From positions 1-64,000 of the forward strand of contig MEHQ01001944.1 of assembly GCA_008828725.1 (NCBI GenBank): 64,000 nucleotides of DNA, in the 5' to 3' direction. Of this stretch, positions 25,301-38,359 are shown piece by piece. A program made the position numbers and the translations under genes. Each line of letters starts with the position of its first letter. Position 1 is the stretch's first letter. Below the pieces are notes generated by a model. The model had not been told where the DNA came from. It did no database searches and was given only the letters and a program-made list of their open reading frames with translations. This DNA comes from Saccharina japonica. Taxonomy: Eukaryota; Sar; Phaeophyceae; Laminariales; Laminariaceae.

Positions 25301-28300
25301 TCGGTGAAAACCCGACGTGTTCCGTCCCAAAGTTGTAGGGATGCGAGGGTCTATAGTCATGCGACTATGGCCATGGACGACATGAGTACACCCCCCCCCG
25401 CGCGCGCGCGCACCTCTCCACTCGCCATATTCTGACCGTCTCATACCAGATCTACCAGAACATTTTAACAAGTTCCCCTGGCTACCTGATGTGTCCCCTT
25501 CCCTCCCACTTGTAATATTATCACGGTCTCAGGTCAGATTTGCCCGATTCGCTCAAGGCACTGTTCCGGCCCGTTGCTATGATGGTGCCGGACTATGCGC
25601 TGATCGGCGAGATCATGTTCTTCGCCTACGGCTTCGCCCAGGCGAAGGAGTGCGGCGCAAAGATGGTGACCACGTTCAAGCTGTGCTCGGAGCAGCTGTC
25701 CGCTCAGGTGTGTTCTTCCGTTCGTTCGTCCGTCCGTCCGTTCGTTGGTTCTCTCCGACTGCGGATTGGAGCGCACCACTATAAAAGAACGCACGACTAG
25801 AAAAATAAGAGGACCATATAAAGGGGAAAAAACAGGCGCTGAGTACGTAGGGGCTTGATCAACCCCGGGAATGTATGCTATCGGTGGGGAGGGAGGGAGG
25901 GAGGGAGGGAGGGAGAATTGAGCCCAGGGGTACTTATTTTGGTTCGTTTGCAAAAGTCAGCTGACTGAGTGGCTCGGTGGTTAAACCTATGAAAAGGAAC
26001 ATGCACTTCGTACTTTTACGGGGGAAAGTAGGAATAATACCCAAATATAGTGTGGTAAAAAAAGGGGGATATATGGTGTTTGGGGACCATCATGGTTACT
26101 GATTACTCAATAGCCCCCCCGCAATACTACTAACGTATTTCTTTCGTCGTCGCTTTGATTCGTACCGGTATGTAGTTGGGGGTCACCGAGGCCTCTCTGC
26201 TGAGATCAGCCGGGTACGGTATCCAGGGCTATGATACCCCGCCGCGCGTTGGTTCAACGGCACTCAGCTCAACAACTAGTCGCAGAGAGTAAGTTGCCCC
26301 GTAAAAATACACACAACACATTACCGGACATCAATCTGTTGGACGTGTACACAGCTCGCCCTGAAGCGCTGTGGTTTGCTTTGCTTGGCGCTCGTCGGCG
26401 ATACGCTGACGTGCTGCCGAGATTACACCCCGCAAGAACAACAAACACGCGGACAAAACAAGCGCCTCCTCGGCTTTCCTTCAAGCTCTAAATGCCACAA
26501 CACTCAGCCAAAACTCCCCAACAAAACTATTATAATGTTGCAAGTTATCCTCGCTGCCGTGCCGCGCGTTCCAGCCTGTAAACCGTGTGTTGTATATATA
26601 TATAAAGATATGCGCCGTGTTGTCTCGTGCCTTTTCTGGATCCCCCACAAACTTGTCTCAGATCTCCCCGTGAACACGAACACGTTTTTGATCCATCCCC
26701 CACAAAAACATGTCTTGGAATTCCCCCGCAAATACGTCTTGCGATTCACCCCCACCGCAAACAAACATGTACACAGCCTCACTACGACTACGGAATGCGG
26801 GCGGTAAAGACGGTGATCACGGCGGCCGGAAACCTCAAGCGCGCCGAGCCCGACGGGGACGAGATGGTGCTCTTGCTCAGAGCCCTCCAGGTGAGATAAG
26901 ACGCGTGCCATGGCAGGCCTGAGCACTTTACATTTTGTCTGGGGTACTCTTATCTTACTGCAGGAGCTTTACCGTATATCAGTATCACCCCTGGATGGAA
27001 ACATAAGGACCATTTTGTATTCATATTATTGCCTGAAGGTTGCTTATGTTTCCGTTCCAGAGAGTGCAAAAACGCCGGAGCGACGCCTCTACGCAAAATA
27101 TCTGGACGAGATCTTCCCAGCGCCGCCGTTAACGTGGTTGTCCCTGAGTTTGGAGATAATAACGCTCTGAAATTTATCCCAGCAGGACGTGTGTTATCTT
27201 ATTTCACGTGTGATGCCGAATATCGCGTCAAACAAATTTATCCACACTATTAATAACTCAAACCATTAATTGATTAATTTCATCCACCCCTACTCTTATT
27301 AAGTACCCCTACCCTTATCATCCTCGCCCAACAACCGAAAACCATGTGACTACGTACACGGTAACCTAAAAAAAAAACAATACGTAGTTCGCTGTGAGCT
27401 GCCCGTGTTATATCGAGGGCCGGCAAGACGGCGGGGAAATATATACACGCCATGGTTGACTGTTGATGAAGCAGATGGTTGACGTTTAACGAAGAACAGG
27501 GTTGACGATTAGTTAAGCAACTGGTGTGCTAAGAGGATATTCATAGTGCCGGTTCTCCATGAGTCTGTTATACTTCAGAAGGGCAGTGGTGACCCCCTAC
27601 GTACATTAACATTGCCCCCCCCCCCACGTAGCGACACCGAGCTATGATTGAAGCAGTCACTCACGTAATATTTTCGTGGGTAATAACACAAATAATAGAA
27701 GGAATCGTCGTAAACCAACGCTTTAGACGTGCCTAGAGCTTCTCAACCATAACATGTCTAGGGCTTCCCAACCAACGTTTAGGCTTGTCTCGTGGAGCTT
27801 CCCAACCAACGTTTTAGGTATGCCTAGAACTTCTCAACCTCGACGCGAGGAACACAAAACGACGGGCATTGCGTCCTAAACTTCCTGAGTTCCCTCTTTT
27901 TATTTACTTCTGGTCGAAAAAAAAACAAATTGTTTCCTGATTTTCCCGTGTTTTTTTTGTCTTCTCCCTTCCTCGTAACTCTCAGGATGTGAACTTCCCG
28001 AAGTTCTTAGAAATGGACTTGCCGCTGTTCGAAGGCATCATCTCCGACCTCTTCCCCGGCCGGAAGCGACCCGTTCTGGACTACGGCGCCTTGAACAGTG
28101 TCATGAAGTTGGTGATCCAGGCCAAGGGACTGCAGCCTCATCCGTTCTTCACTACGAAGGTAGTTTTTTTTTTTTTTTTCTCGCCACAGAAGTACATAAA
28201 AACAGGCCAACGCATAAGGAATAAGCTACTGCGATAAGAACGCCAGGCTGATAATTTTGGGGGACACTCGTACGTAATCATATTTTCGATCACAGGAATT

Positions 28301-31300
28301 GTGCTTAACGGCGAGCTCTTACGCTATACGAAGTACCTGGTATAAGGTTTCTGTCAGCACGTTACGATAATTAGTAAGTCAGCTAATGGTTTAGGATTAA
28401 GTAATCGTGCTCATCGGCGAGCTCTACTAGGCTAAGAATTCTGTTACGGTAGTGGTGATGCGTTTCTTGTTGGCCGGCCCGTTTCTGTAGGGCTCGCCTA
28501 CAGTTTGTTTTAAAACGTAACGTCACCGATTCCTGCGTAGGACTGCTAGTAGCATGTTCGCTTGAAAAAAAGATGGAGAAGGTGTGAACCACCATCGAGC
28601 TTCACCTGTGAAGCGCTTTATGTGAAAGGTCATTCCCGTCAATACTGACATGTATTTCGTTGCTTGTACTGAGCTCATCGCTCAACTTCGCCGTTCAAAA
28701 CACTAGCGAAACAAGCAAGGAGCGTCGAGAAGCACTCGATATATTGCACGTTTGTCGACCCAAATGGACCGATCTTCGGCGTACTACCACTACGTACCGG
28801 CTCTCTAGTACTGGCAAGAAAGAGCCCCACAAGAAAACTCAGAAACATTTCCAGACTGTTCACGAGTCGGGTCAAACCTCGCGGGCCAGATTGGGTTAGG
28901 TCGGGTAATGGTGACCCAACTCGACCCGTGAGAGTTTAAAACCTCCCGACCCGACCCGACCCGACCCGATCCGTGAGATTTCAAACATTTCCTGGTCGAG
29001 AAGAACCCTGGAAATTCCCAGGGGGATACGAAACTCGGGAGCGGGTATACTGAAGTTAGTGTGGAACACATCCTTTCTCATATAGTATATATATAAGAAA
29101 TATAGATAGGAAACCTAGATAAGAAATCCAGATAGGAATCTATTATTAATAGAAGTACTTGAGTGGCTTTGGTCCGTATTCGCTCACACCCTTCAAGTAT
29201 ATCATCATGACGTTCTCCTCCTCTTCGTCCCATGGACTCGTCCCGCGGACTGTCGCCGCCACATTTGGTTCCCCATCGCGTACAGGTGATACAACTGTAC
29301 GAGATGATCGTGGTTCGTCACGGGCTCATGCTCGTCGGCCCCACGGGGGGCGGGAAGTCTTCCAACCTGCACGTGCTCGAAGAAACGCTGTCACAGCTCA
29401 AGCAGATGGGCCAAGAGGTAAACATAACGTACAACTCCAAGAAGAATTAAGAAGACCAAAACAGTAATAGTCAGTAACAGTCAGTAACAGTCAGTAGCAG
29501 TTCGTGATAAAAGTCAGTACTATTTAATAGTCCGTTAAAGTCAGAAACATGCTAGCCCTATCGTGGCATGTGTCTGCCCGTGAAACGCGGGGTGATAAGA
29601 TAACACCCCCCCCCCCTTGGAAGACGTTAGAAGACGCGTGCTACGGTAGAGGTAGCACGTTTTGGCTGAATCGTTTTCTGAACGATCGGGCTCCTTAACC
29701 CAAATTCGTCGAACTTTCGTTTTTGCGACGAATAGTTTTTCAAAGTATGCTTCGGTCAGGATTTTGCTCATCCGGCAGCACTTTTATTTTCCTCCAAAAT
29801 ATTTTTTTCGGTGAGGTATGACGCTCCTTAAGTGAGAAGCTCCGAAAAAACATGGTGCACCTCTATCGTAGCATGTGCCAGAAGCTTCTTTTTCTCGGCA
29901 ATGGGGACCGAGTGTAAACCGTTAAGAGACGCCGTTTATTAAACGATCTGCACGAGATATTTCCAAAATCCATCATCGTCATTGTTATTATAGTTATCCT
30001 CACCATCCGACAATCTATAGCATGATGAGCTTCGACGCTGAACACTCATAATCACTGCGAAAGAAGAACCCCACCACGGAAGCAAAAAATACCCCTCTGC
30101 ACAAAATCTGTCTCTCTCTTCTGTACCTACTTCCGGCTTGAAGCTCCGTCTACTCCATTTTCTGTCCTTACTCCTTCCTTCTCATCACGCACCCTTATTA
30201 TCGTCGTGTGTATCACCCCTTGAATCACCCCTTGGTTTTAGAGAAACCCCGCTCGGAATTTAATCCCAGGGGGGTGGGTGTACTCATGTCGTGCACGGCC
30301 GTAGTCGTATGACCATAGACCCTCGCATCCCTACAATGCCGGGACGGAGCGGGGGGGCTAAATTATCACCCGGGTGATACGGTAGTACAGCAGACCGCGC
30401 TGGCTGCCCAACCGCCTCGTAACCCACTGCGCTTTCTCCCCGCAACGACCATTATTTTCAGGGCTTTGGGTACGAAAAGGTGGTCATTTACCAGCTGAAT
30501 CCCAAGAGCATCACGATGGGGCAGATGTACGGCGAGTTTGACCCGAGCACCCACGAGTGGCAGGATGGGATCATGTCCACTATGTACAGGTATGATGAGT
30601 CAATCCGTGCTACGATACGTATGTGTCGACATTCACCGAAGTCTCTCACGTGTTTCCTTTGTTTCGTTTTGGTGGGTTTCTATTTTATACGCTGTACAGG
30701 CGTGTGTCTGCCTTCTCGTGTGTACCTGGTAGTACGGGCGGCCCAATACAGGGCGGTAGTTCCGTGGCAATTACTGTTAAAGTGATGTGTGTTCAAATCT
30801 AGAGTCTTATGGGGGAGTGATTTGTTTGATGAGAACTTCTACCGGTCGATATCATCTCGAAAGACCGGCCAGGGGCAATGGCGTGATCACGATTTTTTTA
30901 TCGACGCGAGCACTTTTGCTTGCCTATCGTAAACCTCAACTCTGTTACTACTGTAGTGCACTATACAGAAGCCTAGATCTAGATCTGACTCTAATTCCAA
31001 GTGTTTTCTCCCCAATCGGAGTGCAGTCATACAGGGGCTAACAGCAACCCATCCCCGGTGGCGGATGATAATGTTACAATGGTCGTCAGGTGCATTTCAG
31101 ATCTATAATACACTTGTTTAGTTTTTTCTCGCCGCAGTTTTAAAGTCGTAGGGGACCAGATTCTCGAAAATACAAGCATTATTTAATTTAAGCTCGCCGC
31201 ATTTTCACAGGCAGTAGTACCATAACAAAGATATGACATTCCCGAAAATACAGTGCTGTTGTTTGGTTTAATCTCGCCGCATGTTTAAGTCGTAGGGGAT

Positions 31301-34300
31301 GATATTCCCGAGAACGAACATGCCACAAAACATTCTACAAACCCGAGAGTATATGTCGAGCGTTACGGGAGTGTAACTTGCTTGATGGGAGCTTTATACA
31401 CGACCAAACAAATGTCATCTCCTCGACGGACCAGGAAAATGTCAGAATCTCACATGTTTTTGTTTGTTTGTTTGATCGGCACGGATACATTGTTTTTTTT
31501 TCCCCACCTCGGCCTTAACCCATTTACCGCTACTATTACGGGGGAACGTAGTATTCATAACCAAATATGGTGTGCACATATTAGGGGGATGTATGACTTT
31601 TGGGTATATCGTGGGTTCTGATTAATTTTCTTACTACAATAGCCCACCCGGAATACTAGCACTGAAAAAACGAGTCGATTTCAATTCCCAAGAACAGTAA
31701 TTTCCCGCCTCAAAAGCGCACATAGAGATTGTTCTAAAAGAGCTGTGGCATCTACCGTATTTCATCCATCCATCCATCCACCCATCCATCCATTCGTCCG
31801 TCCATCCACGCTGGCGGGTTGGCGGTGGTCTTGATCATCGTCGTTGTTTCTTGATGAAATGGTCATCCAGGTTGGCCGCTTCGAGCCCCACATCGGACAG
31901 GAAGTGGGTGGTCTTCGACGGGCCCGTTGACGCGATCTGGATCGAGAACATGAACACAGTCTTGGACGACAACAAGAAAGTGAGAGACGATTAACCCCTA
32001 AGGAGGAGACTGTGTAGTTGGGCTGAAAAAAAAAAATGTTGTCACTGACTAGTTTAATAGTCGGCTAGGTATTGCAGTTAGTTGCGTGCTGTGGTTTTTC
32101 AGAAAGTGGGTGGTCTTTGACGGGCGCGTAGACAGACGTGATCTGGGTCGAGATAATGAAAACAATCTTGCACGACCTCAAGAGAGTGAGACGATTAACC
32201 CCTTTGTAGGTGCAGTATACGAGTTGGGCTGTTGCAGTTGGCTAACAAAAAAAGGTTCCGACTAGTTTATTAGTTGCCTACGTAGGTATATAGTACCAGG
32301 TAAATAGGTACGGTAGGGGGCTGTGAGTTGGCTGACAAAAACAAGTTGCCGACTAGTTTTTGTTTTGGCTACGTATATACCTGGTGGGTATTACGGTACA
32401 GTATACACAGTTACGTGCGGTAATGTTTGCGGTAATGTTTTGCTGCATCCGACTGGTGCGTATGTAGCTTAAGACCACTGACAAGTTGTGGGTGGGGGTC
32501 GCCTTGAAGCGTATGAGCGCCCTGGAACGTTGTGCCCTGTTCTCAAACCTGACCGTAGTATATATCACTCTGGGTGGAAACTTATGCACCGTTTTTACTT
32601 ATCATTTGTACCTCAACGGTCCTTATATTCACGCCCAGACGTGACACCAATAGGCCGTCCGTGGGCCACGCTGTATAAAATCGTGTGTTTCGCCTATAGG
32701 ATCCGCTAGTTTGCTGCTTCTAATAAAACCCCTGAACGTGTCTTTGTGTTGTCCTAAACATTCGACGCGATGCTGAAAGCACTGTTTTTTTGTTGTAAAG
32801 TTACATAACAAAGCTGATGATATGCATGTGCGGGCACTGTCGTGCCGTCCTCTCGTGTGCCTCTACTCTATTCGCGCACAGCAATTGTAGACCTAGCCTC
32901 TAAGTCTATCAATCGGCAGCGGGCAGTGTCGTCCCGTCGGTTCGTGTGCCTCTGCCTTACTCGCTCAGCCATGCACGTTAAGCTAGGGGCACTCGAGAGT
33001 GAGCACCTTTTTTTCGGTCCTCCTTTTGCCTTTGACCAGAATAAACCCTTGCGTCGGTACATAGAGCCCATGTCTAGAAAAAAAGTTAATTCCGTCGGTT
33101 ATGAACAAAACTCATTACTTTTTTTTGTTCCTGCTGATTTACAGTAGACCTCAATCAATTTCACGACCCTGCTTGTGCCCTAAACCCGTCCGCCCGTGGA
33201 AACAGCTCTGCCTGAATTCCGGCGAAATTATCAAGATGTCCCCAGAGATGACCATGATGTTCGAGGTGAGAGAACGCCACGTTCCTCCTCTCTGTTCCTT
33301 CGTTACGACCCCTTACAGTAGATAGGCATGTTGCGGTAGGGGTACGCAGGACTTGTTTTCGTACGTAGCGAAATGGTTTATGGGTGACGGGTCCGGGCAC
33401 CTCAACTGAGTTAACTACCCAATACCATTGGAATTCCATATGGGTTTGAACATTTTACTCGTTTTGTACTTAGGCGATGATATCGTTCATCGGGTTAAGT
33501 ACACTAATGTTCGTTTTATACTTAGGCGATGGGATTGTTCATCGGGTTAAGCACACTATTTTCCGTATTGTACAGAGGCTATGGGATTGTCCATCGGTTT
33601 AAGCACACTATTGTTCTTTTTAGACTTAGATTGGGATTGTTCATCGGATTAAGTACACTATTGTTCGTATTATACTTGGGCGATGGGAGAGGTCATCGGG
33701 TTAAGTACGCTATTGTTCTTATTTTACTGAGGCGATGGGATGGCTCATCGGGTTAAGCGTAATATACTCAACGAGGAGATTGCTCATTGGATTAAGACTA
33801 AATAATTTCCCCGCTCGATGCTTGCATTAGTATAGAGCTACTCAAGGGAGGAGCCCTCACAAACATTGGGTGTACCCCTTCCGCGTATGTAGCACGCGTC
33901 TAGACTAGACCAATCCGAGTTGATAGTGATAAGAAAGCCTGAAGTGCCCGTAGAAAACCCCTGCCCCATACCAGTGGCGGGCATGGCGACCGTGTTGATG
34001 GGACGCACGCAACGCGCACTCCACCTCAACTTTACCTTTGGCATGTTGAGAGGCCTGCGTTCCGACTACAAGTAGAAGCTCCGTTCGCTCGGCCGCTCGG
34101 TCGTTCAGTCACTCGGTCATTTGGTCGCTCGGTCGCTCGGTCGTTCTTTTGTCCTGCAGTAAAAACAAAATAAGAAATAATGTAGGCGCGTTAATTTTCC
34201 CACACCTCATAGCAGTATCCACCCTCGGCCTACAACACCCATGGGTGCGAATTGATCAAGAGGAGTGCTCAGAAAAAGCCTTCAAGGGCAGTAGAAAACC

Positions 34301-37300
34301 TACGACACACTACCCGGCGTGCGAGAACGCTGAAGGGGTGCACGCACGCACGCGCAACCACGGCCCACCCCACCCCACGCCAAACTTCAACTTTGGCAGG
34401 TTGAGGACCTCACCGTCGCCTCCCCGGCCACCGTTTCTCGAGTGGGGATCATCTATATGGAACCCCGGGGGCTCGGGCTCGACGCCCTCTGCCAGTCGTG
34501 GCTGGCCAAATTACCCTCGACCCTGCCCCAGGATGTCACCATCCAGTTCTGCGCGCTCTTCGACACCTACCTGTCCTCAGGTGGGTGGGAACCGTGGGCG
34601 GGCGGGCGAGCGACCCACAATGCTTTCGCGTTACTATGTACATAAATAGCCCGGTGTGGGAGGGGGGTGTACTTCATTTTCATGCATGGCCGTAGTCGTA
34701 TGACCATAGACCCTCGCATCCCTACAATGCCGGAACGGAGCATGTCGGGTTTTCACCGACCAGGCAGACATTGCTAGCACCAAGCGCGAAGCGCCGTGAG
34801 GTACTGGGCAAGTAGCATGAAGAGTGAGCTATGTGGGAGGGGGGGGGGGAGTTAAAACGTTTTTTTGGAACAGGCGAAACCGTTTTTTGTTTTTACAAAA
34901 ATCGTTATCACGGGTCTAAGCTATATAGACGGATCGGTTGTGAGTACGCAAGACGCGTGCAACGATCATGGGTGTTCTGATTTCGGAGTGCTTATGAGTG
35001 ATCAACGTTGACGCTCATGCCACACATTCGTCGGATGGAAAGTAGTAAAATCGTTGACCAATCAGCGGGAAACAACCGTTGGAACAAAATAGGTGGTTCC
35101 AGCTTTGGTTCGGTTGTATGAGATTCGGTGTGCGCTGTTGGTGGAAGCTGTTTGGCCTGTTATCCAGAGTTGCGTGGTCAACGGCTCTTTTGTGGCCAGC
35201 CGCAATATGATTGGTCGATGAGAGCTGTTGACCTGTTGACCAGAGATGCGTGGTCGACGGCTCTTTTGTCGTCATCAACCGCATTCACCCAGAATAAAGT
35301 TAAGCCCTTTTGGAACTCCACCCACGTTTCTTGTGGACAAAATCACTGCCGGGTGGGTGGGACGATGTCAAGAACTCCATGGCCCACTCTGCTAACGACG
35401 CGACGGGAGAGAAGAAAGGGACTGCCCTTCCGCGATACAAATTTGAAGATATTTCGAGCCAAAGGCTGCTCCATGGTTTGTGCCAAATCATGGACTTCTA
35501 TTTTGATCGTCATTTTACTCCTTGTTTCTTGGGGGGAAATTACTTGAAGTTAGAGTTCAACGCTGGTTGCAGTACAGTAGTAAAATGGTTAGTCCGACAA
35601 AGCGACTCTTTCGGTGTCGTTCTGCAACTAGACATCTGCATCGAAATGCACAAAAAAAACGACAAACATATTTTGCCAGGCCTCGTGTGGATCCGGCAAT
35701 AACAGTGGTATCGTGAAGCGGCAACGGCTCATCATCGTCGACCGTAAGATCCTAGAATACTACTACGGTACCACTCTCTGGACGGAAATATAAGGAACGC
35801 TGGTGTATAAATATCAACACACACAACGGTGCTGGCATTTTTGTTCTGGTTGGTATTACTCCGCCCGAGACTGTTTCGCTGTATTATTTTTTCCAACCGC
35901 ACCGTCTGATACAACCCCCCGAATATATATATATATACATTTATACACCTCTTTTGACCACAGGTCTCGCGTGGATCCGCCAGTGGTGCCGGGAAGTGGT
36001 CCCAACGGTGGACAACAACATGGCCCAGAGCCTGATGCGCCTGCTCGACTGCTTCCTGGAACCCTTTCAGGAGGTGGAAGGGAGCCCGCCACCCAACGCC
36101 AAGGTGCGCCTTTGATGGAAGGGCGGGTGGGGGGGGGTATGATATATACGGTGCTACTGTTCTCAAGGAGCCCGCATAGGGGTGCACTTACATTTTTTTC
36201 ATGGCTCCCCACGTGAGGAGCTCTCTACGAAAACCGACGGAACAAGAAAATCAGGATTGGCCATCCCGTGACCAAGGTTCCACAACGAAACATGCAGTTT
36301 TGGTCTGTTTTCGTATTTCATGGATGGCGTTCGTATTCGGGATAATCATGAACGGAAGGACGTATTCGGGATAATCATGAACGGAAGGACGCTGAGGCCT
36401 TCCCTCTTAGATGCCATCGCGAGTCTGGGGGTAATCAAGCTACGCTCTCTCTTACTTTGACGATGCACGAAACTGAGTAACACCAAGGACATGCTTAATA
36501 GACAGATCTGTTACCAGAGATACCCTGTGTCTCACCCAGCAACCTAAAGTTTACTCGTCGTATGTTGTTATTGGGTTATACATTATTCGTGGGGCTATAC
36601 TGCAGTTTCCACCTTCATCAATTCCGGCAGTAGCGTTTCTTCGTCGCTTAAACTCGTACATAGCTTGGGGTGGATGAGGCGTATCTGCTACGGCATGAAC
36701 TCAGCACATACATGACAGCGAGTTGCTTTTTGTGTTCTTCCAGCAGGGTTTCAAAACCGTTCCGGGCATGCCCTTCTTGCGTCCCCGGCTTTGGGTCCAA
36801 TGTTTACCTCCCAAATGTTCGTGTGAAGTAAGTTCATCATCTATCCCTGCTGTTTCTTCTTCTGTTTCTTCTAGTAATTGTTTTCTCCTTTTTTCGCCTT
36901 TTTTCGCCTTTTTTTTCGCTTTTTTTCGCCGCTTATTTTCATTGGAAGGCGTGCAAGGCGCTCTCCAACCATGTGGAGGCACTCTTTCTGTTCGCTTTCG
37001 TCTGGAGCGTGGGGTGCACGGTGGACGAGGCGGGCAGGAGGCAGTTCGACGCGTGGATGCGATGCGAGACGGCCAGCAACACGAGCCCCTGGCTGTTCCC
37101 CTCCGCGGGCACCGTGAGTGCCAGCCTCCTCCTCCTCTTCCTCCTGATCTGATTCGTTGTCGTTTGCAATCAATTCCCCGGTATTTCGTACGATGGTTCG
37201 TGGAGATGTTTTTTTGTTGCTCACTCTGCTATTGTTTTGAGTTTTTGAGTGGCTGCTGTTTTTATACACACTATTTTTCGGCTCTCGCGTGAGAGTTGCA

Positions 37301-38301
37301 CCACAAACGGGAAAAACGTAGACAACAGTACAAATAGGTAGCCCTTTTAGGGACCCCGTGATAAGGCATAAAGGACCGCGAACTTGTGCGCACCGTTTTA
37401 ACCCACTGTTGATTGTAAGGGGCCGGTACCAACTCTGATAAGGGACGTTGGTGTGAAACGGGGCTTTCAATCCCGAACTCACTACCTAGGGTCCCTTACA
37501 AGAGGCTACCTCGAATCCGTGAGACTGGCGATAGTCCTGTTTCTATCGCTGTTCTTTTTGCAGGCCTGGCTGTCCCTCACAGACAGCCCGCGCTATATTA
37601 TACCGGTGTATAGATACGTACACGACTTTCCCACGGGACAACCAACGGTAGCAGAACCCATATGCAGCTAGGCTAGAAGTTTGGGGACAATAAGGAAGAG
37701 AAAGAACCCGCAGAAAGGATAAGAGTCAAACGAGCGACGTCACTGAGATAAGAGAAAGGTCAACAAGTATGGGTGTGATCTCATGCCGCAGCAGAGAGGC
37801 CTCATTGATCCCAAACTATATACGATTTAACCTACGACGCAATGTTACAACAGTAATCTGACACAGAAAAGAGGCGAAGCCCGCAGGGCAGAACCCCTTT
37901 TCATAAAAGCCTCTTTGTTGTACTGGGAGGCAGTGATTGAGTATCACTCCGTGAGCGATATCGCAGCTCTACAACAGCACGACAAAGTAGAAAGAGGCTA
38001 GGAGAAAAAAACAGACCATCCCGCCCGCCCATCGTTGGTAGCGAGGTTGTACCGTCGACAACGACATCAGTTTTGTTAGTGTTTATTTTACCGGGGTACC
38101 TACTCTCTGCGACGAGGTGCCGCGTTGATTGCTTCTAGCAATCAACGCGGGAGTAGTAACCCTGGGTGAGCGTCTCCGGCTGATCGCAGCAGGAGGCCTC
38201 ATTGATCCCAAACTATATACGATTTAACCTACGACGCAATGTTACAACAGGTATCTGCTGTTTCGGACCTAAATGGGATTGGTCGATTGATTGGTGGGTT
38301 G

Positions 38302-38359
<58 letters not shown>

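Noticed and set aside
33455-33800. Regular repeats resembling a CRISPR array
   Set aside because: The whole unit repeats, without unique spacers; it is a minisatellite in an intron of a eukaryotic gene.
36871-37482. 203-codon minus-strand open frame
   Set aside because: It is a shadow of exon 28 and its intron, with low-complexity Lys/Glu from T- and C-rich tracts.
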